NCBI GenBank assembly: GCA_025058955.1
Contig: JANXDV010000075.1
Span: 1-5,013, forward strand
Source: Archaeoglobaceae archaeon
GTDB taxonomy: Archaea; Halobacteriota; Archaeoglobi; Archaeoglobales; Archaeoglobaceae
Reading direction: 5' to 3'
DNA length: 5,013 bases
The position numbers were made by a program, and so were the translations under genes. Each line of letters begins with the position of its first letter. Position 1 is the first letter of the stretch. Shown piece by piece: positions 4,498 through 5,013 of the stretch. The notes below the pieces were generated by a model, which did no database searches, had not been told where the DNA came from, and saw only the letters and a list, made by a program, of their open reading frames with translations.

Positions 4498-5013
4498 AGT
4501 TATACTCAAAGTCATATGGATCTTACTTCCCGCTTATACTCCAAACAATTTTGCGGTTCTTCTTGGCGGATTAAAGCCAATGGATTTTGGAAAATATTTT
4601 ATTGACGGCAGAAGGATTTTAGGGGATGGAAAAACGATCTCAGGCTTTTTTGGTGGTATTCTTGGAGGAATTTTTATTGCAAATGTTCAGAGAGTTTTAG
4701 AAATTTATTTTAAAGTTAATATTTTTGCTTCTTTACCATACAACGAATTCTTCTATCTCGTTCTGGCTTTTACCTTTGGCTCCATGATCGGGGACTCTGC
4801 AGGAAGCTTTTTTAAGCGAAGATTGGGCTTTGAAAGGGGAAAAAGTTTTCCAATCCTCGATCAGCTTACCTTCCTTCTGTTTGCCCTTGCATTTGCGAGC
4901 TTGACTAAAGCATTTTGGGAACTCTTTGGTTTTCTTGAGATCGCTTTGGCTCTCTTAATAACCCCTATACTACACTTAGCAATAAATCTTTTAGCTTATA
5001 AGATGAAATTAAA
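4490..5013 (+). CDS. carS: CDP-archaeol synthase, last few codons beyond window
   Basis: The enzyme joins CTP to 2,3-di-O-geranylgeranylglyceryl phosphate, releasing pyrophosphate and forming CDP-archaeol, the precursor of archaeal phospholipid head groups (EC 2.7.7.67, DUF46 family). 174 codons are visible. The N-terminus LPAYTPNNFAVLLGG (13-27) is typical. The motif GDGKTISGFFGG (45-56) and the cytoplasmic loop GDSAGSFFKRRLG (101-113) with RGKSFPILDQLTF (116-128) are the conserved active-site regions. Hydrophobic segments at about 2-27, 52-66, 86-101, 126-142 and 147-170 make it an integral membrane protein. The visible end, NLLAYKMKLK, matches the family C-terminus, which usually continues only a few residues, so about four or five codons should be missing. 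The start is fixed by the GGAGG at 4478 and overlaps the small upstream ORF by 8 bases. Confidence 0.96.
   Translation, partial: MFEVILKVIWILLPAYTPNNFAVLLGGLKPMDFGKYFIDGRRILGDGKTISGFFGGILGGIFIANVQRVLEIYFKVNIFASLPYNEFFYLVLAFTFGSMIGDSAGSFFKRRLGFERGKSFPILDQLTFLLFALAFASLTKAFWELFGFLEIALALLITPILHLAINLLAYKMKL

Overview
The window looks like chromosome of a hyperthermophilic euryarchaeon. Ribosomal protein S6e and CDP-archaeol synthase are archaeal/eukaryotic or strictly archaeal genes. BRE/TATA-type promoters sit about 25 bases ahead of several start codons, which suggests leaderless transcripts. The proteins are rich in Lys and Glu, and the DNA is AT-rich with short intergenic gaps. An Archaeoglobales-like source is my guess from gene content; the sequence does not prove it. 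I see no mobile elements, CRISPR arrays, rRNA or tRNA.

Left part (1-894): a histone-deacetylase-family gene runs off the left edge on the minus strand. It is divergent from a small acidic helical protein of unknown function (634-894, plus). Each has its own BRE/TATA promoter in the gap between them.

Middle (887-2890, minus strand): a tight operon reads right to left. It encodes ribosomal protein S6e, then a SAM-dependent methyltransferase strikingly like the plant plastid MPBQ/MSBQ methyltransferase VTE3, then a multi-pass membrane protein of the UPF0104/flippase-like (LPG synthase TM) family. All three lie in one reading frame, with no gap between the first two. The last gene converges on the small acidic gene and overlaps it by 8 bases.

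Right part (2941-5013, plus strand): a tandem-domain universal stress protein overlaps by 4 bases an IPMI/homoaconitase-type small subunit (LeuD family). A T-rich stretch follows, containing a 58-codon Cys-motif small ORF that is absent from simple ORF lists. This overlaps by 8 bases the start of CDP-archaeol synthase (carS), which lacks only its last few codons.

The most interesting points are: one near-palindromic TATA box exactly midway between the S6e and stress-protein start codons, apparently able to serve both directions; the VTE3-like methyltransferase inside a ribosomal-protein operon; and the CxxCx5C microprotein coupled to the membrane-lipid gene carS. Genes with links to membranes or isoprenoids (flippase-like protein, carS, possibly the quinone-type methyltransferase) recur, but nothing here proves that they act together.
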